Shown one piece after another: positions 7,243 through 13,718 of a DNA stretch of 13,718 nucleotides (position 1 is the first letter of the stretch; every line of letters starts with the position of its first letter). The DNA comes from DATCVA01 sp036567205. GTDB taxonomy: Bacteria > Pseudomonadota > Gammaproteobacteria > Burkholderiales > Burkholderiaceae_B. Location of the stretch: the NCBI GenBank assembly GCA_036567205.1, contig DATCVA010000364.1, positions 1 through 13,718 on the forward strand, given 5' to 3'. Both the position numbers and the translations under genes were made by a program. The notes below the pieces were generated by a model. It was not told the origin of the DNA, made no database searches, and saw only the letters and a program-made list of their open reading frames with translations.

Positions 7243-7454
7243 GTGACCTTTTGTGGCGGATTTCGGCCTGTAGCGATGGGCCCGCAAACAACCCTTTATA
7301 GATAGTCCTTCGCGACAGGCAAAAAACGGCCAGAAGCAGTCATTCGATGGGCCTTCAACAGTGCATCTCCGGCTCCCCTTACTCCCAAAATGAGTTTATG
7401 TAATCACAATCTTCTCTTCGCAGTTTGTTCACAACAAGACCAAACTTGCGATAC

Positions 7455-7493
7455 AAAAAACCACCCGAACGGTGAAGGATCGAGCGGTTTTTT
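7455..7493. terminator. Bidirectional intrinsic terminator after doeD
   Basis: AAAAAACC at 7455-7462 pairs with GGTTTTTT at 7486-7493, and the stem extends inward through CACCCGA opposite TCGAGCG with one mismatch or wobble pairing. On the minus strand it lies 18 bases after the doeD stop and ends in a run of six T. On the plus strand it also ends in TTTTTT. It would end the ectoine operon and could stop plus-strand transcription coming from the small ORF or the recombinase operon. Bases 7243-7454 show nothing I can assign. Confidence 0.75.
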
Positions 7494-7511
7494 GGGGGGG
7501 AGCGGTAAGGC

Positions 7512-8897
7512 TTAGCCCAGTATCTCGCTGGCCACGTGATCGACCGCACTTTTGGTGATGTCGACAATCAGGTCGGCCTCCTCCTCGGTCAAGATCAACG
7601 GTGGTGCAAAACCGAGAATGTCGCCATGGGGCATCGCTCGGGCAATCATTCCGCGTTCAAGACAGGCTGCCGATACTTTCGGACCGACCTTCAACGCAGC
7701 ATCGAATGGTGTGCGTTGCTCACGATCGGCCATGAACTCGACCGCGGCAAGCATGCCGTCGCCGCGCACTTCGCCCACCAGTGGATGACCTTCCAATACT
7801 TCCCGCAATCGACGATTCAGATAGCTGCCAACATTCTCTGCGTTGGCCGTCAGGTTTTCCCGCTCCAGGATGTCGAGGTTGGCCAGGGCCGCCGCCGCGC
7901 AGATCGGATGCCCGGAGTACGTCCAGCCATGTCCCATGGCACCTTGAGATTCGGAGGCTTTTTCGATCACGTCCCAGACTTTTTCACCGACAATCACTGC
8001 TGACAAAGGCGCATAGGCACTGGTCAGGCCTTTGGCCGTGGTGATCAGGTCAGGACGCATGCCATAGCGCCGACTGCCCATCTTCGAACCCAGGCGACCG
8101 AAGGCGCAGACCACTTCGTCGGCGATCAACAACACGTCGTATTTGTTCAACACCGCTTGTATGGCGGCCCAATAGCCGGCCGGCGGAACGATGATGCCGC
8201 CGGTGCCCATCAGCGGTTCGCCGATGAACGCGGCGACGGTGTCCGGCCCTTCGGCCAGGATCATTTTCTCCAGCTCGTCGGCGCAATAGCGCACGAAAGT
8301 GGCTTCATCCATACCTGCCGGTGCCTTGCGGTACCAGTGCGGACAAATGGTATGTTTAACGCCTTCGGCCGGGAGGTCGAAATGCTGGTGGAAAGTCGGT
8401 AGGCCGGTCAGGCTGCCGGTCATGATGCCTGAACCGTGATAACCGCGATCACGGGAGATGATTTTCTTCTTCTGCGGGCGACCCAATACGTTGTTGTAGT
8501 AACGCACTAGTTTGATCTGGGTTTCGTTGGCGTCGGAACCGGACAGGCCGTAGTAGACCTTCTTCATGCCCTCCGGCGCCCAGTCGATGATGCGGCTCGA
8601 CAGCTCGATGATCGCTTCGGTTGAGTGCCCGACATAGGTGTGGTAATAGGCCAGCTCCTTTGCCTGCTTGTAGATCGCATCGGCGACTTCGGTGCGCCCG
8701 TAGCCGATGTTCACGCAGTACAGCCCGGCAAAGGCGTCGATGAAGTCGCGGCCTTCGTGGTCGCGGATACGAATGCCTGACGCGCTCTTGATGATGCGTC
8801 CCTTGAGCGTGCCGCTGGCGTGGTCATGGGCATGGGTTGACGGGTGCATGAAGTGCGCACGGTCTTGTTCGAACAACGAATCGAGTTTTTGGCTCAT
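7512..8897 (-). CDS. doeD: Diaminobutyrate aminotransferase (class III, PLP), ectoine degradation
   Basis: This 461-aa class III aminotransferase is proposed to convert L-2,4-diaminobutyrate to L-aspartate beta-semialdehyde. Visible family motifs are the phosphate-binding YYGLSGSDANE (115-125), Asp260 in LLIADEVVCAFGRLG for the PLP ring nitrogen, and Lys289 in TTAKG for the internal aldimine. The start at 8897 is supported by AAGGAG seven bases upstream on the coding strand; the longer open frame upstream runs through the end of doeC and is not expected to be translated. The 11-base gap to doeC and the same strand show one operon. The order asnC-type regulator, dehydrogenase, aminotransferase after eutE matches known ectoine catabolic clusters (asnC-ssd-atf). 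By sequence alone the enzyme could accept other omega-amino donors; the substrate assignment rests on gene context. Confidence 0.88.
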   Translation of the reverse strand: MSQKLDSLFEQDRAHFMHPSTHAHDHASGTLKGRIIKSASGIRIRDHEGRDFIDAFAGLYCVNIGYGRTEVADAIYKQAKELAYYHTYVGHSTEAIIELSSRIIDWAPEGMKKVYYGLSGSDANETQIKLVRYYNNVLGRPQKKKIISRDRGYHGSGIMTGSLTGLPTFHQHFDLPAEGVKHTICPHWYRKAPAGMDEATFVRYCADELEKMILAEGPDTVAAFIGEPLMGTGGIIVPPAGYWAAIQAVLNKYDVLLIADEVVCAFGRLGSKMGSRRYGMRPDLITTAKGLTSAYAPLSAVIVGEKVWDVIEKASESQGAMGHGWTYSGHPICAAAALANLDILERENLTANAENVGSYLNRRLREVLEGHPLVGEVRGDGMLAAVEFMADREQRTPFDAALKVGPKVSAACLERGMIARAMPHGDILGFAPPLILTEEEADLIVDITKSAVDHVASEILG

Positions 8898-8908
8898 GGC
8901 GGATCTCC

Positions 8909-10381
8909 TTAGAACTGGCCTTGATGGTGCAGGCAAAAGTATTTGGTTTCGACAAAGGCTTCGAAGCCCTCGGTACCGCCCTCGCGGCCCAGCCCCGAGG
9001 CTTTCATGCCACCGAACGGGATCGGATGGCCGGTGAACTTGACGCCATTGACCGCGACCATGGCGTGGTCGAGGCGGCGAATCAGGGGGTAGATTAGGTC
9101 CAAGCGGTTGGAACAAATGTAGGCAGCCAGACCGTATTCGGTGTCGTTGGCCATTTCGATGGCTTGCTCGAGGGTGGCGAAAGGCATGACGCCAGCAATC
9201 GGCGCGAAATTTTCTTCGCGGTAGATACGCATCTGCGGCGTAACGTCGGCCAGCACCGTCGGCTGATAGAACAATCCGCCGAGGGCATGCGCTTCGCCGC
9301 CCACCAGACGTTGCGCGCCCAGCTTCAGCGCATCAGCCACACGCTCGACGGTCACATCGAAGGCGGCCTGATGCATCAGCGGGCCGATGTCGACGCTTTG
9401 CTCTTGATCACCCACCAGCGCGGGGCCGACCCGCAGTTCGCGCACCGCAGAGGCAAAGCGGCTGAGGAACGCCGGATAAATCGAGCGTTCGACCATAATC
9501 CGATTGGCCGCGCAGCAATCCTGGCCGGAGGTCTGGAACTTGGCCTCTACCGCGACTTTCACCGCCAGCTCCAGATCGGCATCGGCGCAGACAATGAACG
9601 GCGCATTGCCGCCCAATTCCAGCGATACCTTCTTCACATCCTGGGCTGCCGCTTGCAGGACCAACTTGCCGACCCGGGTCGAGCCGGTGAAGCTGACCGA
9701 ACGCACGCGAGCGTCCTGCACCAGGGTTTGCATGGTCATTTGCGGTTCGCCCAGCACCACGTTGAACACGCCGGCGGGGAAGCCTGCTTCTTCCGCCAAT
9801 TGCGCCAACGCGAACGCCGAGTAAGGCGTTTCGTGGGCCGGTTTGATGACCACAGTGCAACCGGCGGCCAATGCGGCGGCGGCTTTGCGGGTGATCATCG
9901 CCGAAGGAAAATTCCACGGCGTCAGCAGTGCACAGACGCCAACCGGTTCCTTGATCGTGCCCAGATGCGCGCCGGGGATATGGCTGGGGATGTTCTGCCC
10001 GTAAAGGCGCCGCGCCTCTTCGGCAAACCATGGAATGAAACTGGCGGCGTAGGCGATTTCGCCGCGGGACTCGGCCAGGGGCTTGCCTTGTTCCTGGCTG
10101 AGAATCCGCGCCAGGTCTTCCTGATGCTCAAGGATCAACGCCGCCCAGCGCCGCAGAATCGTTCCGCGGTCATCGAGGCTTTGTTCACGCCAGGCTGAAA
10201 ACGCCCGGTGTGCGGCATCTACGGCGGCGATGATCTGAGGCTGATCGAGCATCGGCACATGACCGATTAACTTCTGATCGGCCGGATTGTGCACGGCGAC
10301 GCTATGGCCGCTGTCACTGTGGACCCAATGGCCGTCTACGTAGCAAAGTGCTTTGAACAACAGCGGATGTTTGTATGTCAT
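8909..10381 (-). CDS. doeC: NAD(P)-dependent semialdehyde dehydrogenase (aspartate semialdehyde to aspartate), ectoine degradation
   Basis: This 490-aa aldehyde dehydrogenase is of the succinate-semialdehyde dehydrogenase (GabD) type. Motifs in order are PWNF (155-158), Lys180 in VVIKP for cofactor binding, SFTGSTRVGK for the Rossmann-fold loop, Glu255 in SLELGGNAPF as general base, and Cys289 in SGQDCCAANR as the nucleophile. In this operon it most likely oxidises aspartate semialdehyde made by DoeD, giving aspartate. The ATG at 10381 was chosen because it matches the usual family N-terminus and has GGAG a suitable distance upstream; the frame stays open further upstream without a better site. 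A 145-bp gap separates it from doeX, longer than the other gaps in the operon. The alternative role of general succinate semialdehyde oxidation cannot be excluded from sequence. Confidence 0.88.
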   Translation of the reverse strand: MTYKHPLLFKALCYVDGHWVHSDSGHSVAVHNPADQKLIGHVPMLDQPQIIAAVDAAHRAFSAWREQSLDDRGTILRRWAALILEHQEDLARILSQEQGKPLAESRGEIAYAASFIPWFAEEARRLYGQNIPSHIPGAHLGTIKEPVGVCALLTPWNFPSAMITRKAAAALAAGCTVVIKPAHETPYSAFALAQLAEEAGFPAGVFNVVLGEPQMTMQTLVQDARVRSVSFTGSTRVGKLVLQAAAQDVKKVSLELGGNAPFIVCADADLELAVKVAVEAKFQTSGQDCCAANRIMVERSIYPAFLSRFASAVRELRVGPALVGDQEQSVDIGPLMHQAAFDVTVERVADALKLGAQRLVGGEAHALGGLFYQPTVLADVTPQMRIYREENFAPIAGVMPFATLEQAIEMANDTEYGLAAYICSNRLDLIYPLIRRLDHAMVAVNGVKFTGHPIPFGGMKASGLGREGGTEGFEAFVETKYFCLHHQGQF

Positions 10382-10526
10382 GGCGTTCACTCCAAACCGT
10401 GTGCGTGAATCCATGCTAGGGCAGCGCAGCCAAGATGATTTGGCGTTTGGCGGGGTGTAACCATAGGTTTTTTCTGATTGAACGCCGGTAAACAGGGACT
10501 TTTTGCGGTGAAGGTTTTGCCCCGAT
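10382..10526 (-). promoter_or_regulatory. 145-bp doeX-doeC intergenic leader with a small dyad
   Basis: The gap contains the dyad AACC-ATA-GGTT at 10459-10469, about 80 bases before the doeC start, in an A/T-rich stretch (runs of T at 10468-10473 and 10501-10505). Lrp/AsnC proteins often bind short imperfect dyads in AT-rich DNA, so it could be a DoeX site with a secondary promoter for doeC-doeD. I see no convincing -35/-10 pair or sigma-54 motif. The assignment is speculative. Confidence 0.25.
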
Positions 10527-11006
10527 TTATGGTTCTTGCGCCACCTCGGCCGGCAAGGCACCCGCGGTCTTGATGGTTTTAGTGACGATGTAGGTGAAGT
10601 AGCGCTCAATGCCCAGGTCATCGAGCAACAACTGGTCGATAAACCGCTGGTAATGGTCAATGTCCGGCGCCTGGATCATCGCCATGTAATCAACACCGCC
10701 ACCGGTGGCGTAACAGAATGCCACTTCGGCGGCCTCGTTCATGCGTTGCTCGAACCGCCGCATGTCCTGGGCGGTGTGTCGGGCCAGGGTGATTTCCACC
10801 AGCACCTGCTGGCCTTTGAACACCGCGTTCCAGTCGATCTGTGCCCGGTAGCCCTTGATAAGCCCTAGCGACTCCAACTTGCGAACCCGCTCCCACGCCG
10901 GGGTCACCGAGAGATTGATCGCCTCGGCCAGGCTCGACTTGGTGATCCGACCATCTTCGGCGAGGATTCGCAGGATTTTCAGGTCATAGCGATCGAGCTT
11001 GTGCAT
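10527..11006 (-). CDS. doeX: Lrp/AsnC-family regulator of ectoine catabolism
   Basis: This 159-aa protein has the classic two-part Lrp/AsnC layout: an N-terminal winged helix-turn-helix (about 4-60, with LAEAINLSVTPAWERVRKLESLGLI as the recognition region) and a C-terminal ligand-binding RAM domain (about 65-145, with the glycine-containing CYATGGGVDYMAMI loop). The start at 11006 was chosen because MHKLDRYDLKILRIL is the normal family N-terminus and GGAGG lies ten bases upstream; the open frame upstream runs into the REPIN. It sits between doeB and doeC, as in known ectoine degradation clusters where the AsnC/DoeX protein responds to pathway intermediates such as diaminobutyrate derivatives. 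It may control its own operon and the doeC leader. The ligand is inferred from context. Confidence 0.88.
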   Translation of the reverse strand: MHKLDRYDLKILRILAEDGRITKSSLAEAINLSVTPAWERVRKLESLGLIKGYRAQIDWNAVFKGQQVLVEITLARHTAQDMRRFEQRMNEAAEVAFCYATGGGVDYMAMIQAPDIDHYQRFIDQLLLDDLGIERYFTYIVTKTIKTAGALPAEVAQEP

Positions 11007-11044
11007 GGTCCGAGGACCTCCGGGCATTGAAAATTGTGGCAGAA

Positions 11045-11139
11045 CCTGTGGGAGCGGGCTTGCCCGCGAATGCGGTATGTCAGTCACATCGATGCTGGAT
11101 GTGCCGCCGCCATCGCGGGCAAGCTCACTTTCACAGGGG
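11045..11139. repeat. REPIN (inverted pair of Pseudomonas REP sequences)
   Basis: The left REP has CCTGTGGGAGCGGGCTTGCC followed by CGCGAA (11045-11070), the well-known P. fluorescens-group REP, and contains a perfect GCGGGC-TT-GCCCGC hairpin at 11054-11067. The right copy is in inverse orientation at about 11112-11139 and is more degraded (AAGTGAGC in place of GGAGCGAGC-like sequence). The two can pair to form one long hairpin in the 139-bp gap between doeB and doeX. Such hairpins in transcripts may affect mRNA stability or partial termination. Mobilisation in trans by a RAYT transposase is known for the family; no RAYT gene is in this window. Confidence 0.85.
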
Positions 11140-11145
11140 TTGGGG

Positions 11146-12147
11146 TCAGGTCAATACATCGGCGATGACTGCAATGATATCGCCGCACTGCACCATTCCT
11201 GGAAAGTGGCGCGCCGCCAGCAGCCCGCTGCGGGCCGCGCGATATTCCACCGGAGCGACGCCGCTACGGGTAGCGTCGTAAACGCGGGCAATCACTTCTC
11301 CCTTGCTCACGTTGTCGCCCAGATCGCGGCACATTTCCAGCAAGCCATCGTGTTCGCTATCGATGAAGCAAGTGGCATCGGGCATGCCTAACATGATTGA
11401 CTCCGCGGGCTGGATCTCACCTTCAAGAATCCCTGCATGCACTAGCAGATTGCGCACCCCGCGCTCGGCAATCGCCACACTGCGCGCCGTGGACGAACCA
11501 CCGCCACCCAGTTCGGTCGTGACAAAGACTTTGCCCTGACGCTCGGCGGCGGTGTCGTACATCGACCCTGCATCGAGCTCCAGCATGCGCATGCTGTAAG
11601 GCGCATTGAAAGCGCGCATGCCGGCTTCGCATTGAGCCTGCTGTTTTTTGTCGGGCAGCACATGACAGGCTGCAAAAGGCAGGAAATCCAGGGTGCGGCC
11701 ACCGGAATGGATGTCCAGCACGATATCGGCCAAGGGCAACAGAGTCCGATTGAAGTAATCGGCAATTTTCTCGGTCACGGTGCCGTCCGGCTTACCGGGG
11801 AAACTGCGATTGAGATTGCCCTTGTCGATCGGCGACGTGCGCCGACCAGCATGGAACGCCGGGGTGTTCATGAACGGGACGATAATCACCCGCCCCGTTA
11901 CCTCGGCGGCCGTCAGGCCCTGCGCCAGCTTGCTCAGCGCCACCGGGCCTTCGTATTCGTCACCGTGGTTACCGCCGGTAAGCAGCGCAGTCGGACCCTG
12001 GCCGCGCTGAATCACCGTTACCGGAATCATCACCGCGCCCCAGGCCGAATCGTCCCGGGAATACGGCAATTTGAGGAATCCGTGCTGCACGCCTTCGCGG
12101 GCAAAGTCCACCGTGGCATTGATCGGATTGTCAGGTAAATCGCTCAT
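11146..12147 (-). CDS. doeB: N-alpha-acetyl-L-2,4-diaminobutyrate deacetylase
   Basis: This 333-aa zinc-dependent deacylase of the succinylglutamate desuccinylase/aspartoacylase family (eutE in rhizobial naming) releases acetate from N-alpha-acetyl-diaminobutyrate. The zinc ligands are visible as His61 and Glu64 in GGNHGDEYEG and His147 in DIHSGG. Glu212 in TTELGGGG fits the catalytic acid/base. The NLNRSFPG segment (111-118) is typical of substrate-binding Arg in the family. The start codon lies three bases after the doeA stop (TGA-GCC-ATG), with AAGGA inside the end of doeA. Tight coupling fits the known cooperation of this deacetylase with the ectoine hydrolase. The C-terminal part (about 230-333) forms a small beta-rich domain with biotinyl/lipoyl-like turns (LGDNVSKGEVIARV). 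Confidence 0.92.
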   Translation of the reverse strand: MSDLPDNPINATVDFAREGVQHGFLKLPYSRDDSAWGAVMIPVTVIQRGQGPTALLTGGNHGDEYEGPVALSKLAQGLTAAEVTGRVIIVPFMNTPAFHAGRRTSPIDKGNLNRSFPGKPDGTVTEKIADYFNRTLLPLADIVLDIHSGGRTLDFLPFAACHVLPDKKQQAQCEAGMRAFNAPYSMRMLELDAGSMYDTAAERQGKVFVTTELGGGGSSTARSVAIAERGVRNLLVHAGILEGEIQPAESIMLGMPDATCFIDSEHDGLLEMCRDLGDNVSKGEVIARVYDATRSGVAPVEYRAARSGLLAARHFPGMVQCGDIIAVIADVLT

Positions 12148-12150
12148 GGC

Positions 12151-13341
12151 TCAATCCTTCACGAACAGTTGGCGTGGCACATTGCACAGTGTCTCGACAC
12201 CGGTCTCAGTGATCAAAATGCTTTCGGTGATCTCCAGTCCCCAATCGTCCATCCACAGGCCCGGCATGAAGTGGAACGTCATGCCCGGTTGCAACACACT
12301 GGTGTCGCCGGGACGCAGGCTCATGGTGCGTTCGCCCCAGTCTGGCGGATAGCTGATCCCGATCGGGTAGCCGCAACGGCTGTCCTTGTGGATGCCGAAT
12401 TTCTCCAACACTTTGAAAAACGCCACAGCGATGTCGCCGGTGGTGTTGCCCGGTTTGGCTGCTTCCAGTCCCGCGGCGATGCCTTCGACCACCGCTTTTT
12501 CGCCGTCGAGGAAGTGCTGTGGAGGTTTGCCCAAATAGATCGTGCGCGACAGCGGACAGTGATAACGCTTGTAGCAACCGGCGATTTCAAAGAAGGTCCC
12601 GGCGCCTTTTTCGAACGGCGAATCGTCCCAGGTCAGGTGCGGCGCGCTGGCGTCGGCACCCGTGGGCAATAGCGGCACGATGGCCGGGTAATCGCCGCCA
12701 TGACCGTCAGCGCCGAGGATCCCGCTGCTGTAGATTTCAGCCACCAGTTCATTTTTGCGCATGCCCGGCTCGATTCGTTCGAGGATCCGCCCGTGCATGT
12801 TTTCGACGATGCGCGCAGCGATGCGCATGTAAGCGATTTCCTGGGGCGACTTGATCGCCCGCTGCCAGTTCACCAACCCGACCGCGTCGATCAGCTTGGC
12901 CTGCGGCAGGTTTTTCTGCAGCGACAAATACGCGGCGGCGCTGAAATAATAGTTATCCATTTCCACGCCGATGGTCAGCGCGTCCCAACCCCGGGCACTG
13001 ATGACTTCCCGCGACAGGTAATCCATCGGATGGCGTTCCCGGGACTGCACGTAGATGTCCGGGTAACCGACGATGTTCTCGTGCTGCATGAACACCGTGC
13101 GCTTGGCGCCGTTGGCGTCTTGCCCGCGACCGAACCAGACTGGCTCGCCGTCGAGCGCCAACAACACGCATTGGTGAACGTAAAACGACCAACCGTCATA
13201 GCCGGTCAGCCAGGCCATGTTCGACGGATCGGTGACCAGCAACAGCTCGATGCCCTGAATCTGCATGGCCGCTCGAACCTTGGCCAGACGCTGGGCGTAT
13301 TCCTCCCGTTCGAACGGGAGATTGATGACTATCTGAGACAT
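12151..13341 (-). CDS. doeA: Ectoine hydrolase (M24 creatinase/prolidase fold)
   Basis: This 396-aa protein opens the ectoine ring to N-alpha-acetyl-diaminobutyrate (eutD in rhizobial naming). It has the two-domain creatinase layout: an N-terminal domain to about 155 (with DPSNMAWLTGYDGWSFYVHQ near the start) and a C-terminal pita-bread domain with GHGGDYPAIVPLL (213-225), FFEIAGCYKRYHCPLSRT (251-268) and a final DDWGLEITESILIT. Several metal-ligand positions of true M24 peptidases appear substituted, as expected for the ectoine hydrolase branch; Glu252 is a candidate catalytic residue by position. The start at 13341 was chosen because AGAGGG lies 7 bases upstream, giving the N-terminus MSQIVINLPF; two upstream in-frame Met codons are less likely. 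It follows eutC by 43 bases and is tightly coupled to doeB. Confidence 0.92.
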   Translation of the reverse strand: MSQIVINLPFEREEYAQRLAKVRAAMQIQGIELLLVTDPSNMAWLTGYDGWSFYVHQCVLLALDGEPVWFGRGQDANGAKRTVFMQHENIVGYPDIYVQSRERHPMDYLSREVISARGWDALTIGVEMDNYYFSAAAYLSLQKNLPQAKLIDAVGLVNWQRAIKSPQEIAYMRIAARIVENMHGRILERIEPGMRKNELVAEIYSSGILGADGHGGDYPAIVPLLPTGADASAPHLTWDDSPFEKGAGTFFEIAGCYKRYHCPLSRTIYLGKPPQHFLDGEKAVVEGIAAGLEAAKPGNTTGDIAVAFFKVLEKFGIHKDSRCGYPIGISYPPDWGERTMSLRPGDTSVLQPGMTFHFMPGLWMDDWGLEITESILITETGVETLCNVPRQLFVKD

Positions 13342-13384
13342 GCACATGCCCTCTGATAAATGACGCACGGATGAAAAAAGTGGA

Positions 13385-13718
13385 TTAGCTGCCGAACTGA
13401 AAACCCTTGCCGGCCGAGCGCGCGCGCTCGAAGGCCAGATTGGCCATGGCGGTGTCCTGGGCGCCGGTGCCGGTGAGGTCGCACAAGGTGACTTGCGCCT
13501 CGCTGGTCCGACCTGGGCGCTGGCCTGCGAGCACTTGCCCCAATTCGGCCAAGCCCGATTCGTCGGTAATAGCGCCGGCCGCCAGAGCGTGATGCAACTC
13601 GCCGAGGATTCGCGTCTGGCTCAAGCGATCCGCCACGTAGCGGTCGACCTGCGCCAGCGCCTGGGGGGAAATTTCGTTTTTGTGTTCGGCGTCCGAGCCC
13701 ATGGCTGTGATATGCAAG
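13385..13718 (-). CDS. eutC: EutC, ornithine cyclodeaminase-like protein (partial, 5' end outside window)
   Basis: About 111 C-terminal residues of an ornithine cyclodeaminase/mu-crystallin family protein are visible. The N-terminal two thirds lie beyond the right edge; full-length members are about 330 aa. The marker is HITAMGSDAEHKNEI, the conserved loop after the NAD-binding fold of this family, followed by the typical C-terminal helices and the segment TLCDLTGTGAQDTAMANLAFERA. The first residue in the window is an internal Leu (TTG), not a start. Its place directly before doeA matches eutC in ectoine/hydroxyectoine clusters, where EutB and EutC are thought to convert hydroxyectoine to ectoine. 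Lysine or ornithine cyclodeaminase activity cannot be excluded from this fragment alone. Confidence 0.85.
   Translation of the reverse strand, partial: LHITAMGSDAEHKNEISPQALAQVDRYVADRLSQTRILGELHHALAAGAITDESGLAELGQVLAGQRPGRTSEAQVTLCDLTGTGAQDTAMANLAFERARSAGKGFQFGS

Noticed and set aside
9164..10198. Long plus-strand open frame (344 codons) opposite doeC
   Set aside because: It is the antisense shadow of a clearly functional dehydrogenase gene in GC-rich DNA; the product is His/Arg/Gln-rich and unlike a natural protein.
12700..13356. Plus-strand 218-codon frame opposite doeA
   Set aside because: Antisense shadow of doeA, caused by high third-position GC; no supporting ribosome binding site or domain.

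Overview
The window looks like a chromosome segment of a fluorescent-group Pseudomonas. The right half (about 7.5-13.7 kb) is GC-rich with Pseudomonas-like codon use and carries a REP doublet of the type common in the P. fluorescens lineage. The left half (about 0.15-6.1 kb) is clearly AT-richer and looks acquired. No species can be named from this sequence alone.

Left region (1-6233). About 140 bases of GC-rich, protein-like sequence end abruptly at an AT-rich block. That block starts with an interrupted inverted repeat (150-207) and continues with four same-strand genes, each overlapping the next by 4 bases (ATGA or GTGA). Gene 1 (487 aa) is a tyrosine recombinase with all catalytic residues. 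Gene 2 (655 aa) is a large recombinase-like protein in which several catalytic positions are substituted. Gene 3 (671 aa) is a second large recombinase-like protein with most catalytic residues kept. Gene 4 (137 aa) is a small charged, coiled-coil protein with a possible helix-turn-helix. The set resembles the tnpA-tnpB-tnpC logic of Tn554-type elements and other multi-recombinase modules (RIT, Gamma-Mobile-Trio). It has one extra large recombinase compared with Tn554, and no recognisable cargo follows it. Just after the operon lie two 30-bp near-palindromes that are inverted copies of each other (6163-6233).

Middle region (6234-7511). This is mostly gene-poor. It holds a pair of 19-bp direct repeats, one small unrecognised ORF (6919-7242) with a good ribosome binding site, and a strong two-way terminator (7455-7493). 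The right edge of the acquired DNA must lie somewhere here but cannot be fixed from the sequence.

Right region (7512-13718, all minus strand). This is an ectoine/hydroxyectoine catabolic operon. Read in transcription order it is eutC (partial, cut by the window end), doeA/eutD, doeB/eutE, doeX (AsnC/Lrp regulator), doeC and doeD. DoeA opens the ectoine ring to N-alpha-acetyl-diaminobutyrate, DoeB removes the acetyl group, DoeD transaminates diaminobutyrate to aspartate semialdehyde, and DoeC oxidises that to aspartate. EutC, with EutB expected just outside the window, belongs to the hydroxyectoine-to-ectoine step. DoeX is the likely sensor of pathway intermediates. A REPIN separates doeB from doeX, and a 145-bp leader separates doeX from doeC.
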